Assembly (NCBI GenBank): GCA_036417435.1
Contig: CM070899.1
Coordinates: forward strand, 169,909,494-169,973,493
Direction of reading: 5' to 3'
From: Inia geoffrensis
Lineage: Eukaryota; Chordata; Mammalia; Artiodactyla; Iniidae
Length of the DNA stretch: 64,000 nucleotides
Below, piece by piece: positions 36,989 through 49,215 of this stretch; within the stretch, counting starts at the first letter, position 1, and every line of letters starts with the position of its first letter. The notes below the pieces were generated by a model. It was given only the letters and a program-made list of their open reading frames with translations. It ran no database searches and was not told where the DNA came from. The translations under genes and the position numbers were made by a program.

Positions 36989-37344
36989 TAATTTTTTTAT
37001 TATTTTAAAATTTATTTATTTTTGGCTGCGTTGGGTTTCCATTGCTGCATGCAGGCCTTCTCTAGTTGCGGCAAGCGGGGGCTACTCTTCGTTGCGGCGC
37101 GTGGGCTTCTCATTGCGGTGGCTTCTCTTGTTGTAGAGCACAGGCTCTAGACACGTGGGCTTCAGTAGTTGTGACACATGGGCTCAGTAGTTGTGACTCA
37201 TGGGCTCTAGAGCGCAGGCTCAGTAGTTGTGGCGCACGGGCTTAGTTGTTCCACGGCGTGTGGGATCTTCCCGGACCAGGGATTGAACTCACGTCCCCGG
37301 CATTGGCAGGTGGATTCTTAAGCACTGTGCCACCAGGGAAGTCC
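36989..37344 (-). mobile_element. CHR-type SINE with offset target duplication
   Basis: Reverse copy: AT-rich tail, the body 'ttggctgcgttgggtttcc', the head 'caccagggaagtccc'. The direct repeat TTCCTCATTG(C/T)TTTA abuts the head at 37345. On the tail side it sits at 36945, about 30 bp away from the tail rather than beside it. Confidence 0.88.
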
Positions 37345-37604
37345 CTTCCTCATTGTTTTAAATTAGCTGAGTCCAGAGTTCCCTCTTACTTGTAGCCAAA
37401 GGCATCCTTAATTGTAAATTAAGAGATGAAGAAAGAAATAAAGAGTAAGAGGGCAAATGACTTACCTAAAATCACACTGCTAGTAAATGTCCTGAAAACA
37501 TGCAGGCACTAAGGGACTACGGTTTATACACAAAACCTAAGAAAAAGGGCTAAGACTTCCAAATACCAATGTTTTATAAATTATATGTACATATACTTTC
37601 ATAA

Positions 37605-37645
37605 TCACACACACACACACAGTCTCTCTCTCACACACACACAAG
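37605..37645. repeat. CA/CT microsatellite
   Basis: CA run, then TCTCTCTC, then a second CA run. The flanking 37361-38165 is otherwise unique. Confidence 0.9.
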
Positions 37646-38183
37646 CACATCACAACTAATCTTGAAATTATGGTTAGCAAGTTCATTAACTAGAGCTCAA
37701 TAGACATCTCTGACTCCTATCCCCAAAGATTATTAGATTTTGATGTTGTGTGAGAAAGAGATTATAGGTGTAAGTCACTGAAAGCGTCACAGGCACACGA
37801 GAAGGCAAAGATATTCTCTTTTTATTAAACTCCAATGGTTTTGACTCTTAACAGTTTATCTTAGTAAAATCAAGCGATCAGCCACCAAGGTCTAAGAATA
37901 TAAACCAGGCAGTGATCTGTTGTTCATTGTTAATGCTTCTTTTCTCCCGTGATCCTGAGTCACTGACTCCTGGATGCTAGCTGTGTGGGGATTTCGGCTA
38001 GAAGGAGGCGTCATGCAAAAGAGAGCCCAACACTGGCTCTCCCCAAGGAGAAAGCTTCATTACTACAGATGCCATAGAATGACACATGGAAAAGGCAGAC
38101 TCCACACAAGCGGGACTCGGCATAGAATTCACTCCGCATGACAAACCACTGAGTTCTATGAAGCAAATTAAGAGTTCATTCTT

Positions 38184-38386
38184 GGGCTTCCCTGGTGGCG
38201 CAGTGGTTGAGAGTCCGCCCGCCGATGCGGGGGACGCGGGTTCGTGCCCCGGTCCGGGAGGATCCCGCGTGCCGCGGAGCGGCTGGGCCCGTGGGCCGTG
38301 GCCGCTGGGCCTGCGGCGTCCGGAGCCTGTGCTCCGCGACTGGAGAGGCCACAGCGGTGAGAGGCCCGTGTACCGGAAAAAAAAAA
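38184..38386 (+). mobile_element. young CHR-2-type SINE, CpG-rich
   Basis: Forward copy that keeps many CpG dinucleotides, suggesting a recent insertion. A perfect 14-bp TSD, AAGAGTTCATTCTT, lies at 38170-38183 and 38387-38400. Confidence 0.96.
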
Positions 38387-38724
38387 AAGAGTTCATTCTT
38401 ACTGACCGCTCATCAATAAGAGTCTCCAGCACAGAAAGCGAACCCTCCACCCAGGCATCAGGCTTCCAGGTCCTTTGTAAGCCTTTCCGCAGAGGCTCCA
38501 AAGGCGATGTCTCAATAAATCTGTCATGGTCTGTGAACAAGAAGCATCTGGGAGTGACGTAAAAATAGCGCTAATGAATTCAAAGCCCACAGCATTAGTT
38601 CTGGGCCGGGTTACTTCTAAATGGTAATATCTGTTGGGAGGCGTCTCCTCCCCTGCTGTCTAGTTTCCCTGTAGAGGGTCCTTCAGTGGAGGTACGTTCC
38701 TGGTCTATCCAGGGTTCCTCACTC

Positions 38725-38860
38725 ACGGGCCGCCCCCACACCCGCCGCCGGGGGCGGGGACTAAATTCTGATTGGTTTATTTGAGAACGGAAACTGCGCC
38801 TGCCTCTCTTGGTCCCACCCTCTCCCCTTACCCTTTCGGGAGCTAGTTGACCACAGGGGG
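38725..38860 (+). promoter_or_regulatory. candidate GC-rich promoter or enhancer
   Basis: A non-repetitive patch with clustered CpGs. It contains GC boxes on both strands (CCGCCCCC near 38730, GGGGGCGGGG near 38750), an inverted CCAAT box (ATTGG at 38771) and an ETS/IRF-like CGGAAA (38789). Downstream are three RUNX-type motifs: ACCACA at 38850 and 38903, and TGTGGTTT at 38925. No TATA box. These motifs are seen; activity is inferred. Confidence 0.4.
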
Positions 38861-39009
38861 CTCCCTGTCCAGTCTTCTTATCAAAGCTGAAAACAGTAGA
38901 GCACCACAGCCCACAGACACAGGCTGTGGTTTTCCAGAGCCATCTGTGCCTGACTGGGTGGGCGAGTCCATCGAATCCTAAACTGGGGAGACAGCCCTCT
39001 CACCTGCAG
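38861..39009 (+). other. candidate noncoding first exon
   Basis: Downstream of the GC-rich patch, the sequence reaches a strong splice-donor match, CTGCAG|GTAGGA, with the junction at 39009/39010. No long reading frame spans it, so any transcript would start with noncoding sequence. No matching acceptor or later exon was found. Confidence 0.25.
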
Positions 39010-39015
39010 GTAGGA

Positions 39016-41080
39016 TCACATTTTCCTACACCAACTTGATCCGTTAAGGAAAAAGCAATCTTCAACTCAATCTAGAACGTCGGTGACGAGGCTGGCGGCT
39101 CTTTATGGAGCACACTCCGACCCCAACATTTTCCAAAAGCAGAGAGGCTTCACCACCCTTGGCTGTGTGTGTGGAGCGCCTCATGGCATTAGAAGCACTC
39201 TCCCATATCCTCTCTCTTTGGGCCTTTTCAACAAACCTGGGCGGAAGACAGCGTTTATCATCCCACGTGGGCTCCAGCGTGGAAACTGGGACTCGCAAAT
39301 TTTAAGTGATCTGTCCAGAGTCCACAGCTCTGCGCAACGTCCCAGATCGCTAGCTCCAGGCTTCTCTTCTTTGCGGAATACCTTTCCCTCCCAGCTTCCT
39401 CCAAGGCTCTAAGAATCCATGGGCTGCGTGACTGAGCTGTGATGGGGCAGGACGTAGACCAGGCCTCTCTCCACCTCCCCCGACATGGCAGTCCTGCCTT
39501 TTAAAGGCCGCTTCAGTACAACACTATTTATTGATTTTGGTTCTGTTTAACAGAGAGCTTAATTTACAGGAAGCCCCAGCTTTAAATTTTTCCTCGCTTC
39601 AGAGGCTTTGACCAGGCACAGAAGATAATTAGATGAATTCTTCTGTTATTTCAGTGACCTATTTTTCATTCTGACAAAAGAGCGTGTCTCTCCCCAGATT
39701 AAAGACTCTTAAAAAGTTCTTTAAAAGCCACTCCACAAACTAATAAACTAAGCAAATAGAAAGCACTTTGCAAAGGCAGGCGTGGTATCAAACTGTCTAC
39801 TTCTCAGGGTCTACACCCTAAAGTGGGAGCCTGTCTACTTACAGGTGCCGTGTCAAGGCAGGTAATCACTCTAACACATACATCTGCAAAGTTGTAGTAT
39901 TCTGAAGGGAAGAAAAGTCCTTGACTGTCATGATGTGGAATCAGACCCCGAGCCATCAAGTGCCCTCGGAAGCCTGCCTCCCTCCCTCTCTGTCCCGGGG
40001 GACTCACAGACTACATTTACACAGTGTAGCAAAACTGTGCCTCACTGAAGCTGGCGGGAGAGGAGACTTGGTGGTCAGCCGAACCAAGGCCTCAGCGGAA
40101 AACACAAGTGGCTGTCACCCTTCCTCCCATGACCAAGGACGTTTTCTTGCCTTAACTGGCCCTGCACAGTGAACACAAGTGACTCTCTGAGGACCTCAGG
40201 TCTCCCACTCAGAGCACAACTTCCTGTCGACCATGGTAGGCGGCGACGTGGATGAGCAGGAATGTGCACGCTGCAGTCCTAAAGGAACCTCTTTCTTGCC
40301 AAATCCAGCATCTTTCCGCCCCTTGAACTTCAGCCCTTGGCACCGCTGCCCTCCTGGTTGTCTCTGTGAGAGGGTCCCGCCACACTGCAGTCTCCTGCTC
40401 TCCCACCCACATTCCTCATGGCTGATTGTCCGCCGGGCTGAGTCTTGTCCCTCTGTCCTCCCTCAACTGCAGCCAAGCCCCAAGGCGTGGTTCTCAACCT
40501 CAGTTCTCTCCTGTCTCCTTCGAGTTGGCCTCAATCTGCCTCGTGGCCGCAACCATCACCTCCCAGACCAGGCACATCAACTTCTCTCTGCCTCTCATCC
40601 CACTGCCTACAGGATAATAACCCTCACTGTCAAACCATGACCTCGCGCCATCCACAACCCAGACCACCCCCTACCCAAGCAAGGGCTCCAATGCAACCTC
40701 TCTCCCCAACTTTGCTTGTGGTTTTGCTTTTGTTTTTCTATTTTTGTCATGATACTCACAGTCAAGCAGGCTTCACTTCCAAGAATGCACAGCATCCTTG
40801 GACCTCATTGGCACCTCACCCCCAATTTCTAAAGCCGGCCAGAGGCAAGCATCCCCTTATCTCAGCCACAGGTCCAGGCCATACAGTTGGTTTCTGCCAT
40901 GTTTCCAGTCTGGCATCCTGGGTTTCCTGCTGGACCAGACCTCCTACCCTAAGCCACATCCCATTCTAAGCTGGAGTCCTGATATATGTTCCTAGTTCCT
41001 GCCAAGTCCCCATCCACCAGGGCTGCGGGACAAGCATGCTCCATAGCCACCTGGAGACTCTAGATCACATTCCAGATGCC
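39016..41080. other. unique sequence, no gene recognised
   Basis: Pyrimidine-rich in 40300-41000, where forward frames of 135 and 174 codons overlap in different phases (40233-40969). No conserved protein motif is visible. Confidence 0.4.
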
Positions 41081-41100
41081 TCTAAAAATGAGGAATTCCA

Positions 41101-42030
41101 ATATGGAGGTTCCTTAAAAAACTAAAAATAAGGACTTCCCTGGTGGCACAGTGGTTGAGGGTCTGCCTGCTGATGCAGGGGGTGCGGGTTCGTGCCCCGG
41201 TACGGGAGGATCCCACGTGCCGTGGAGCGGCTGGGCCCGTGAGCCATGGCCACTGGGCCTGCACGTCCAGAGCCTGTGCTCCGCGATGGGAGAGGCCACA
41301 GCGGTGAGAGGCCCGCGTACCGCAAAAAAAAACCCAAAAACTAAAAATAGAACTACCATATGATCCAGCAATCCCACTCTCCTGGGCATATATCTGGAGA
41401 AAACCATAATCCGAAAGGATACATGTACCCCAAAGTTCACTGCAGCACTATTCACAATAGCCAAGACATGGAAGCAACCTAAGAGTCCATCAATGGAGGA
41501 ATGGATAAAGAAGATGTGGTACATATATACAATGGAATATTACTCAGTCATTAAAAAGAATGAAATAATGCCACTTGCAGCAACATGGATGGACCTAGAG
41601 ATTATCATACTAAGTGAAGTAAGGTCAGACAGAGAAAGACAAATACCATATGATATCACTCATATGTGGAATCTAATTTTTTAAAAAATTAAACAAATGA
41701 ACTTATTTACAAAAGAGAAACAGATATACAGATATCGAAAACAAACTTATGGTTACCAAAGGGGAAACGTGGAAGAGAGAGATAAATCAGGAGCTTGGGA
41801 TGAACAAATACACACTACTATATATGACAGGTAACCAACAAGGACCTACTATACAGCATAGGCAACTCTACTCAATATTCTGTAATAACCTATATGGGAA
41901 AAGAATCTAAAAATGAATGAATATATGTATATGTATAACTGAATCACTTTGCTCTACACCTGAAACTAACACAACATCGTAAATCAACTACACTCCAATA
42001 AAATTAAAATTTTTAAATTTTTTACAAAAT
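41101..42030 (+). mobile_element. 5'-truncated L1 (ORF2 C-terminus and 3'UTR)
   Basis: Starts inside ORF2 ('gaggttccttaaaaaact'), includes the end of ORF2 ('tggaatattactcagtcatt') and the 3'UTR ('gtaaatcaactacactccaat'). A CHR-2 SINE interrupts it at 41131-41335. A perfect 17-bp TSD, AAAAATGAGGAATTCCA, lies at 41084-41100 and 42031-42047. Confidence 0.97.
41131..41335 (+). mobile_element. CHR-2-type SINE nested in L1
   Basis: Forward copy starting 'aggacttccctggtggcac'. A 14-bp TSD of L1 sequence, AAAAACTAAAAATA, lies at 41117-41130 and 41336-41349, showing the SINE arrived after the L1. Confidence 0.96.
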
Positions 42031-42089
42031 AAAAATGAGGAATTCCAGAAGACAGCTTGGTTTGGGGTAAACAGCACAGCAGAGGGAAG

Positions 42090-42275
42090 TAGGGTGCTAT
42101 AGTAGAAAGAATCCCAACTTTGGATGCGGACAGGCCTGGGATTGAATCCCACGAACTCACCAACTGTGACTAGGCAGCCTTCTCCTCTAAGCCTGGTCCC
42201 TTCACTGTGAGGTGGGGACACCACCACCTGGTTTTTGGAATTGTCATGAGGAATAAAGAAGTTCAGAAGAACAAT
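42090..42275 (+). mobile_element. MIR SINE
   Basis: 'aacaggcctgggattgaatccc'-type centre, 'ctaagcctggtcccttcac' and a 3' part 'attgtcatgaggaataaag' fit a complete but decayed MIR. Confidence 0.6.
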
Positions 42276-43201
42276 GACAGGAGCTACCATTTATGGAGTC
42301 TTCAGGGGAAGGAGACCAGATGAGACCAGCACTTAGGGCTGCAAGAAACAGAACATTCACACTCCCTCTTGTGAGAGCACCAGAATCACAACTAACTGCT
42401 GAACAATCGTCCACAGGAAGACCCTGGAACTCACCAAAAAAGATACCCCACATCCAAAGACAAAGGAGAAGCCACAATGAGATGGTAGGACGGGCGCAAT
42501 CACAATAATATCAAATCCCATAACTGCTGGGTGGGTGACTCACAAACTGGAGAACACTTATACCACAGAAATCCACCCGCTGGAGTGAAGGTTCTGAGGC
42601 CCACATCAGGCTTCCCAACCTGGGGGTCCAGCAACTGGAAGAGGAATTACTAGAGAATCAGACTTTGAAGCCTAGCGGGATTTGATTGCAGGACTTCGAC
42701 AGGACTGGGGGAAACAGAGACTCCACTCTTGGAGGGCACACACAAGAGAGTGTGCACATCAGGACCCAGGGGAAGGAGCAGTGACCCCATAGGAGACTGA
42801 ACCAGACCTATCTGCTAGTGTTAGAGGGTCTCCTGCAGAGGCGGGGGGTGGCTGTGGCTCACCATAGGGACAAGGACACTGGAAGCAGAAGTTCTGGGAA
42901 GTACTCCTTGGCGTGGGCCCTCCCAGAGTCCGCTATTAGCCCCACTAAAGAGCCGGGTAGGCTCCAGTGTTGGGTCGCCTCAGGCCAAACAACCAACAGG
43001 GAGGGAGCCCAGCCTCACCCAGCAGCAGTCAAGCAGATTAAAGTTTTACTGAGCTCTGCCCACCAGAGGAACAGTCAGCTCTACCCACCACCAGTCCCTC
43101 CCATCAGGAAACTTGCACAAGCCTCTCAGATAGCCTCATCCACCAGAGGGCAGACAGCAGAAGCAAGAAGAACTACAATCCTGCAGCCTGTGGAACAAAA
43201 C

Positions 43202-43895
43202 AAAAGACACAGGCTCACTGAATGGATACGAAAACAAGATCCATATATATGCTGTCTACAAGAGCCCCACTTCAGACCTAGGGACACATACAGACAGAAA
43301 GTGAGGGGATAGAAAAAGAGACTCCATGCAAATGGAAATCAAAAGAAAGCTGGAGTAGCAATACTCATATCAGATAAAATAGACTTTAAAATAAAGAATG
43401 TTACAAGAGACAAGGAAGAAAACTACATAATGATCAAGGGATCAATCCAAGAAGAAGATATAACAATTATAAATATATATGTACCCAACATAGGAGCACC
43501 TCAATACATAAGGCAACTGCTAACAGCTACAAAAGAGGAAATCAACAGTAACACAATAAGAGTGGGGGACTTTAACACCTCAGTTACACCAATGGACAGA
43601 TCATCCAGGCAGAAAATTAATGAGGAAACACAAGCTTTAAATGACCAGATAGATTTAATTGATATTTATAGGACATTCCATCCAAAAACAGCAGATTACA
43701 CTTTCTTCTCAAGTGCCCACGGAACATTCTCCAGGATAGATCACATCTTGGATCACAAATCAAGCCTCAGTAAATTTAAGAAAATTGAAATCATATCAAG
43801 CATCTTTTCTGACCACAATGATATGAGATTAGAAATCAATTACAGGGAAAAAAACGTGAAAAACACATACATGGAGGCTAAACCATACATTACTA
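43202..43895 (+). pseudogene. L1 ORF2 endonuclease domain, broken
   Basis: Apurinic-type endonuclease domain that nicks target DNA to prime reverse transcription. Reading begins KRHRLTEWI, fused in frame to 5'UTR-derived codons (open frame 42818-43312), and hits a stop after KVRG. The frame is again open over 43430-43900. Motifs visible: QEPH (family usually QETH) near 43260, GDFN near 43565, SRIDH near 43735 and SDHN near 43808. These cover most of the known catalytic residues. At least one stop splits the domain and the N-terminal Asn region is deleted, so no active enzyme is expected. Confidence 0.85.
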
Positions 43896-43899
43896 AGTA

Positions 43900-45600
43900 A
43901 CCAAGAGATCAATGAAGAAATCAAAGAGGAAATCAAAAGATACCTAGACACAGATTACAATGAAAACACAACGATCCATGGGATGCAGCAAAAGCAGTTC
44001 TAAGAGGGAAGTTTATAGCTATACAAGCCTACCTCAAGAAACAAGAAAAATCTCAAATAAACAATCTAAACTTACACCTAAAGGAACTAGAGAAAGAAGA
44101 GCAAACAAAACCCAAAGTTAGCAGAAGGAAAGAAATCATAAAGATCAGAGCAGAAATAAATGAAACAGAAACAAAGAAAACAATAGCAAAGATCAATAAA
44201 ACTAAAAGCTGGTTCTTTGAGAAGATAAACAAAATTGATAAACCATTAGCCAGACTCATCAAGAAAAAGAGGGAGAGGACTCAAGTCAATAAAATTAGAA
44301 ATGAAAAAGAAGTTACAGCAGACACCACAGAAATACAAACCATGCTAAGAGACTACTACCATCAACTCTATGCCAATAAAATGGACAAACTGGAAGAAAT
44401 GGACAAATTCTTAGAAAGGTATAACCTTCCAAAACTGAACCAGGAAAAAATAGAAAATATGAACAGACCAATCACAAGTAATGAAATTGACACTGTGATT
44501 AAAAATCTTCCAACAAACAAAAGTCCAGGACCAGATGGCTTCACAGGTGAATTCTAAAAAAGTATTTAGAGAAGAGCTAACACCCATCCTTCTCAAACTC
44601 TTCCAAAAAGTTGCAGAGGAAGGAACACTCCCAAATTCATTCTATGACGCCAACATCACCCTGATACCAAAACCAGACAAAGATACTACAAAAAAAGAAA
44701 TTACAGACCAATATCACTGATGAATATAGATGCAAAAATCCTCAACAAAATACTAACAAACAGAAACCAACAACACATTAAAAGGATCATACACCATGAT
44801 CAAGTGGGATTTATCCCAGGGATGCAAGGATTCTTCAATATACACAAATCAATGTGATACACCATATTAACAAACTGAAGAATAAAAACCACATGATCAT
44901 CTCAATAGATGCAGAAAAAGCTTTTGACAAAATTCAACACCCATTTATGATAAAAACTCTACAGAAAGTGGGCACAGAGGGAAACTACCTCGACATAATA
45001 AAGGCCATATAAGACAAACCCACAGCAAACATCATTCTCAATGGTGAAAAACTGAAAGCATTTCCTCTAATATCAGGAACAAGACAAGGATGCCCACTCT
45101 CACCATTATTATTCAACATAGTTTTGGAAGTCCTAGCCACGGCAATCAGAGAAGAAAAAGAAATAAAAGGAATACAAATTGGAAAAGAAGTAAAGCTGTC
45201 ACTGTTTGCAGATGACATGATACTATACATAATCTAAAGATGCCACCAGAAAACTACTAGAGCTAATCAATGAATTTGGTAAAGTTGCAGGATCCAAAAT
45301 TAATGCACATAAATCTCTTGCATTACTATACATTAATGATGAAAGATCTGAAAGAGAAATTAAGGAAACACTCCCATTTACCACTGCAACAAAAAGAATA
45401 AAATACCTAGGAATAAACCTACCTAGGGAGACAAAAGATCTGTATGCAGAAAACTATAAGACACTGATGAAAGAAATTAAAGATGATACAAACAGATGGA
45501 GAGATATACCATGTTCTTGGATTGGAAGAATCAATAGTGTGAAAATGACTATACTACCCAAAGCAATCTACAGATTCAATGTAATCCCTATCAAATGACC
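43900..45600 (+). pseudogene. L1 ORF2 reverse transcriptase region, broken
   Basis: Recognisable RT segments include [12 protein letters not shown] (about 44520), LIPKPDKD (about 44660) and the catalytic FADD box at 45205-45216 (the L1 form of YxDD). The frame is cut by stops and shifts, for example after GEF at 44557 and after the segment ending near 44720. The FADD aspartates survive but the protein does not. Confidence 0.85.
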
Positions 45601-46742
45601 AATGGCATTTTTTACGGAACTAGAACAAAAAAAATCTTAAAATTTGTATGGAGACACAAAAGACCCCAAATAGCCAAAGCAGTCTTGAGGGAAAAAAACA
45701 GAGCTGGAGGAATCAGACTCCCTGACTTCAGAGTATACTACAAAGCTACAGTAATCAAGACAATATCGTACTGGCCCCAAAACAGAAATATAGATCAATG
45801 GAACAGGATAGAAAGCCCAGAGATAAACCCATGCACCTATGGTCAACTAATCTATGACAAAGGAGGCAAGAACATACAATGGAGAAAAGACAGTCTCTTC
45901 AATAAGTGGTGCTGGGAAAACTGGACAGTTACATGTAAAAGAATGAAATTAGAACACTCCCTAACACCATACACAAAAATAAACTCAAAATGGATTAGAG
46001 ACCTTAGTGTAAGACAGGACACTATAAATCTCTTAGAGGAAAAGGTAGGATGAACACTCTTTGACATAAATCACAGCAAGATCTTTTTTGATCCACCTCC
46101 TAGAGTAATGGAAATAAAAACAAAAATAAACAAGTGGGACCTAATGAAACTTAAAACTTTTGCAAAGCAAAGGAAACTACAAACAAGACGAAAAAGACAA
46201 CCCTCAGAATGGGAGAAGATATTTGCAAACAAATCAATGGACAAAGATTAATCTCCAAAATATATAAACAGCTCATGCAGCTCAATATTAAAAAAACAAA
46301 CAACCCAATCCAAAAATGGGCAGAAGACCTAAATAGACATTTCTCCAAAGAAGACATACAGATGGCCAAGAAGCACATGAAAAGCTGCTCAACATCACTA
46401 ATTATCAGAGAAATGCAAATCAAAACTACAATGAGGTATCACCTCACACCAGTTAGAATGGGCATCATCAGAAAATCTACAAACAACAAATGCTGGAGAG
46501 GGTGTGGAGAAAATGGAACCCTCTTGCACTGTTGGTGGGAATGTAAATTGATACAGCCACTGTGGAAAACAGTATGGAGGTTCCTTAAAAAACTACAAAT
46601 AGAACTACCATATGACCCAGCAATCCCACTACTGGGCATATACCCAGAGAAAACCACAATTCAAAAAGACACATGCACCCCAATATTCATTGCAGCACTT
46701 TTTACAATAGCCAGGTCATGGAAGCAACCTAAATGCCCATAG
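45595..46742 (+). pseudogene. L1 ORF2 C-terminal region with Cys knuckle, broken
   Basis: Two open blocks (45595-46053 and 46209-46742) in different phases. The second contains the conserved CWRGC...LLHCWWEC knuckle (C-x3-C-x7-H-x4-C, about 46491-46545), which is important for L1 RNP function. A stop and frameshift lie between the blocks. Confidence 0.85.
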
Positions 46743-47154
46743 ACAGATGAATGGATAAAGAAGATGTGGTACATATATACAATGGAATATTACTCAGCCA
46801 TATTAAGGAATGAAATTTGGTCATTTATAGAGACATGGATGCATCTAGCGACTGTCATACAGAGTGAAGGAAGCCAGAAAGCAAAAGACAAATATCTGAT
46901 ATTAACGCATATATGTGGAACCTAGAAAAATGGTACTGATGAACCAGTTTGCCGGGCTGAAATTGAGACACAGATGTAGAGAACAAACGTATCGACACCA
47001 AGGGGGAAAGCGGCGGGGGAGGGGGAGTGGTGGTGGTGTGATGAATTGGGAGATTGGGATTGACATATATATACTAATATTTATAAAATGGATAACTAAT
47101 AAGAACCTGCTGTATAAAAAATTAAATTAAATTAAAAAGAAAGAAACAGAACAT

Positions 47155-47685
47155 CCTAGCACAGTGCAAGTCCCTCTGCCAGCTATGAGTCCTGAAACAG
47201 GGCCACTACACCTGCCCACCCTACAAGGTAAGTCTCCAGGGAAGGGAAGAAGGAGGGGGCTCTGGAGAGAGTCCAATCAAGGCGGGAGGCCTGAGCGATG
47301 GAAGAATGCAGGGAGGCAACCTGGCCTCACGCCTGAGTCCTTGGGGGAAGCCGCCGGCTCTCACCTGTGTAGACCAGCACTGTCCACCTCTGGGAAGGGT
47401 TGTGGGAGACAACCATGCTCTTCCAATATGGAAGTCTCCTCCAAGAGGTCAGAGGCTGAGATTATTTGCTGGGTTCCCAGTGCCACCAGAAGGCCACTGC
47501 TGTCTCCGAGTCTGTGAGGAGGGGTAAGTTTCCCTCTAGCTCATGCACGTTACCCAATTTCCACTGCACTTAGGGCTTCCAGGTAAACCCAACCCCAGTC
47601 CCACACCCCCAAGGCCTCTTGCATATAACCCCAGCTTTTCTCCCGGGAGCACGATGTACTTTTAAACAAAAGTCACTACACCAGA
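47155..47685. other. unique sequence, no gene recognised
   Basis: A 117-codon forward frame (47164-47517) overlaps others in different phases. No homology recognised. Confidence 0.4.
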
Positions 47686-47689
47686 CATT

Positions 47690-47815
47690 TGGGGACCTGA
47701 ATTATTTTCCTACCTGCTAACAACCTCTGTGACTTTGAGTTGGTCACTTACCCACCCCCCGCCACGTTCTCATCTGTAATGACATCTGTAGTTATGAAAA
47801 TGACATGAGAAATAA
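47690..47815 (+). mobile_element. MIR SINE
   Basis: 'aacaacctctgtgactttgagttggtcacttacc' and 'gttctcatctgtaatgac' with 'aaatgacatgagaaataaaagca' follow MIR order. Confidence 0.55.
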
Positions 47816-49025
47816 AAGCATCCCCAAACTAGGCAGCACTAGAGAAAGGTCCAAGATGATCTTTGGAAAGGTCAAAGACATATAGACAGTAGCCCCTTTA
47901 ATGGTAGGAGATTTAAGGGGCGATGGACAGCATCCCAAATCTGAGATACCGAGGCCTCCATAATGAAACACATTGGATAGGAAATACCTGCTGGGTACAG
48001 TGAGAAAAGGCTCATCCCGTGCAGAAACCATGGCCAGGTTTTCAAAATTCCTGTCTGGACTTTCCATTTATGAGACAGGCTGCTTTCAGAACCTGGCCCA
48101 GCCAGCCAGTGTGTTCCATACGTCACCAACAGAGCACAGGAACAGGGCAGGTCGGTGCAGACCAGAGGTCTCCACTGCCACCAAAATGATGATCCTGCTG
48201 ACAGGGACTGGCCACATGCCTCTCCTCCTGTTTTCCTCTCAAAGTGTGTTTTTATAGCTGTTATCTTTATCAGCAGAGAGGACGGAACTGCCTGACGGTA
48301 GACTGATATATTGAAGTGATAGCAATTATATAGAATTTGGAAATCATGCATGTGGCTATTTTATCCACCTAAACTCAGCCTCAGAATACCCTGCAGAAGG
48401 GGAGAGAGGGGTGGGATGGAAAGGGAATTAAGGCCCAGACAGAACACGAGGTACTGGGAAGCAGAGGGCATGGGGCTGAAGGCTGAGTGAGCTCTGACTA
48501 TGAGTCACAGTGGAGGTGGGAGCCGAGCTCAGTCAGGAGACCCAAGGTGCGCTGGACCCCCAGGCCAACAGGACACACCCGTCTTTCTAGGAGAAAGGAG
48601 AGGTGGGTGAGTGGATCAAGAAGAGGCCTGGTGTTTCCCAGTGATGTCATCTGCATCCTTAATCCCAGAAAAGGAATCAGGAGGCTGTTTTATGAGAGTC
48701 CTCCCTGCAGCCCAGAGAAGCCCCACCGTCTGCTCACTTCCTCTCTGTCCGGAGGCCCATCCTTCAAGGTCGGATGAGGACACTCTCTCGCCAGCTCCTG
48801 CAATGGTTAGGAACCAACCTTACGCAGAGCAAGACCTGATTTCTGCCAGGCGCAAGGGAAGAAAACAGGGCTGACTCAACCCATCCAAATGGAAGTGGGT
48901 GGGAGGAGGCGGGTAGGATGAACCCAGCTTGTCAAGACAGTCCCGACAATCCCCTGCCCTTCCTGGAAACCTCTTGGAACCCAAATCAAAGGCAGGAGAT
49001 GGAAAGAGAGGATGGAGGTGTAGGA
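47816..49025. other. unique sequence, no gene recognised
   Basis: Reverse frames of 91 and 159 codons (47792-48351) and a forward 94-codon frame overlap one another. None has a recognisable motif. Confidence 0.4.
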
Positions 49026-49029
49026 GGAG

Positions 49030-49215
49030 AAGATGGAATACAGAATAATCACAGTAAGAACAACAGAACCAATATTTATCGGGGCTTTACTCTAAGTGTA
49101 TTAAGTATATTAACATGAGTTAATACATTTAACTCCTAACAACCCTATGAAGTAAAGTCTATTATTATCCTATTTTTTTTAATGAGGAAACTGATCCCAC
49201 AGCTGATACTGTTCA
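49030..49215 (+). mobile_element. MIR SINE
   Basis: 'ccaatatttatcggggctttactc', 'aatacatttaactcctaacaac' and 'tttaatgaggaaactgatccc' in order. Confidence 0.7.

Larger units (their letters stand above)
42357..47140 (+). mobile_element. L1 with intact 5' end but ORF1 deleted
   Basis: 4784 bp flanked by a perfect 14-bp TSD, AAGAAACAGAACAT (42343-42356 and 47141-47154). The 5'UTR (42357 to about 43200) begins 'tcacactccctcttgtgag'. It then joins directly to ORF2 endonuclease sequence at about 43200-43204. The whole of ORF1 and roughly the first two dozen codons of ORF2 are missing. ORF2 then continues, broken by stops and frameshifts, to about 46740. The 3'UTR ends 'aagaacctgctgtataaaa' plus an A-rich tail. 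The element cannot move by itself. The TSD shows the shortened form inserted at the 5' end of the L1 RNA or was deleted later; the junction alone does not decide. Confidence 0.93.

Noticed and set aside
40233..40969. 135- and 174-codon frames as coding exons
   Set aside because: They overlap in different phases in a pyrimidine-rich stretch. The composition explains the lack of stops.
42818..43312. The 164-codon frame as a novel fusion protein
   Set aside because: It is L1 5'UTR read into broken endonuclease sequence at a deletion junction. No evidence of selection.
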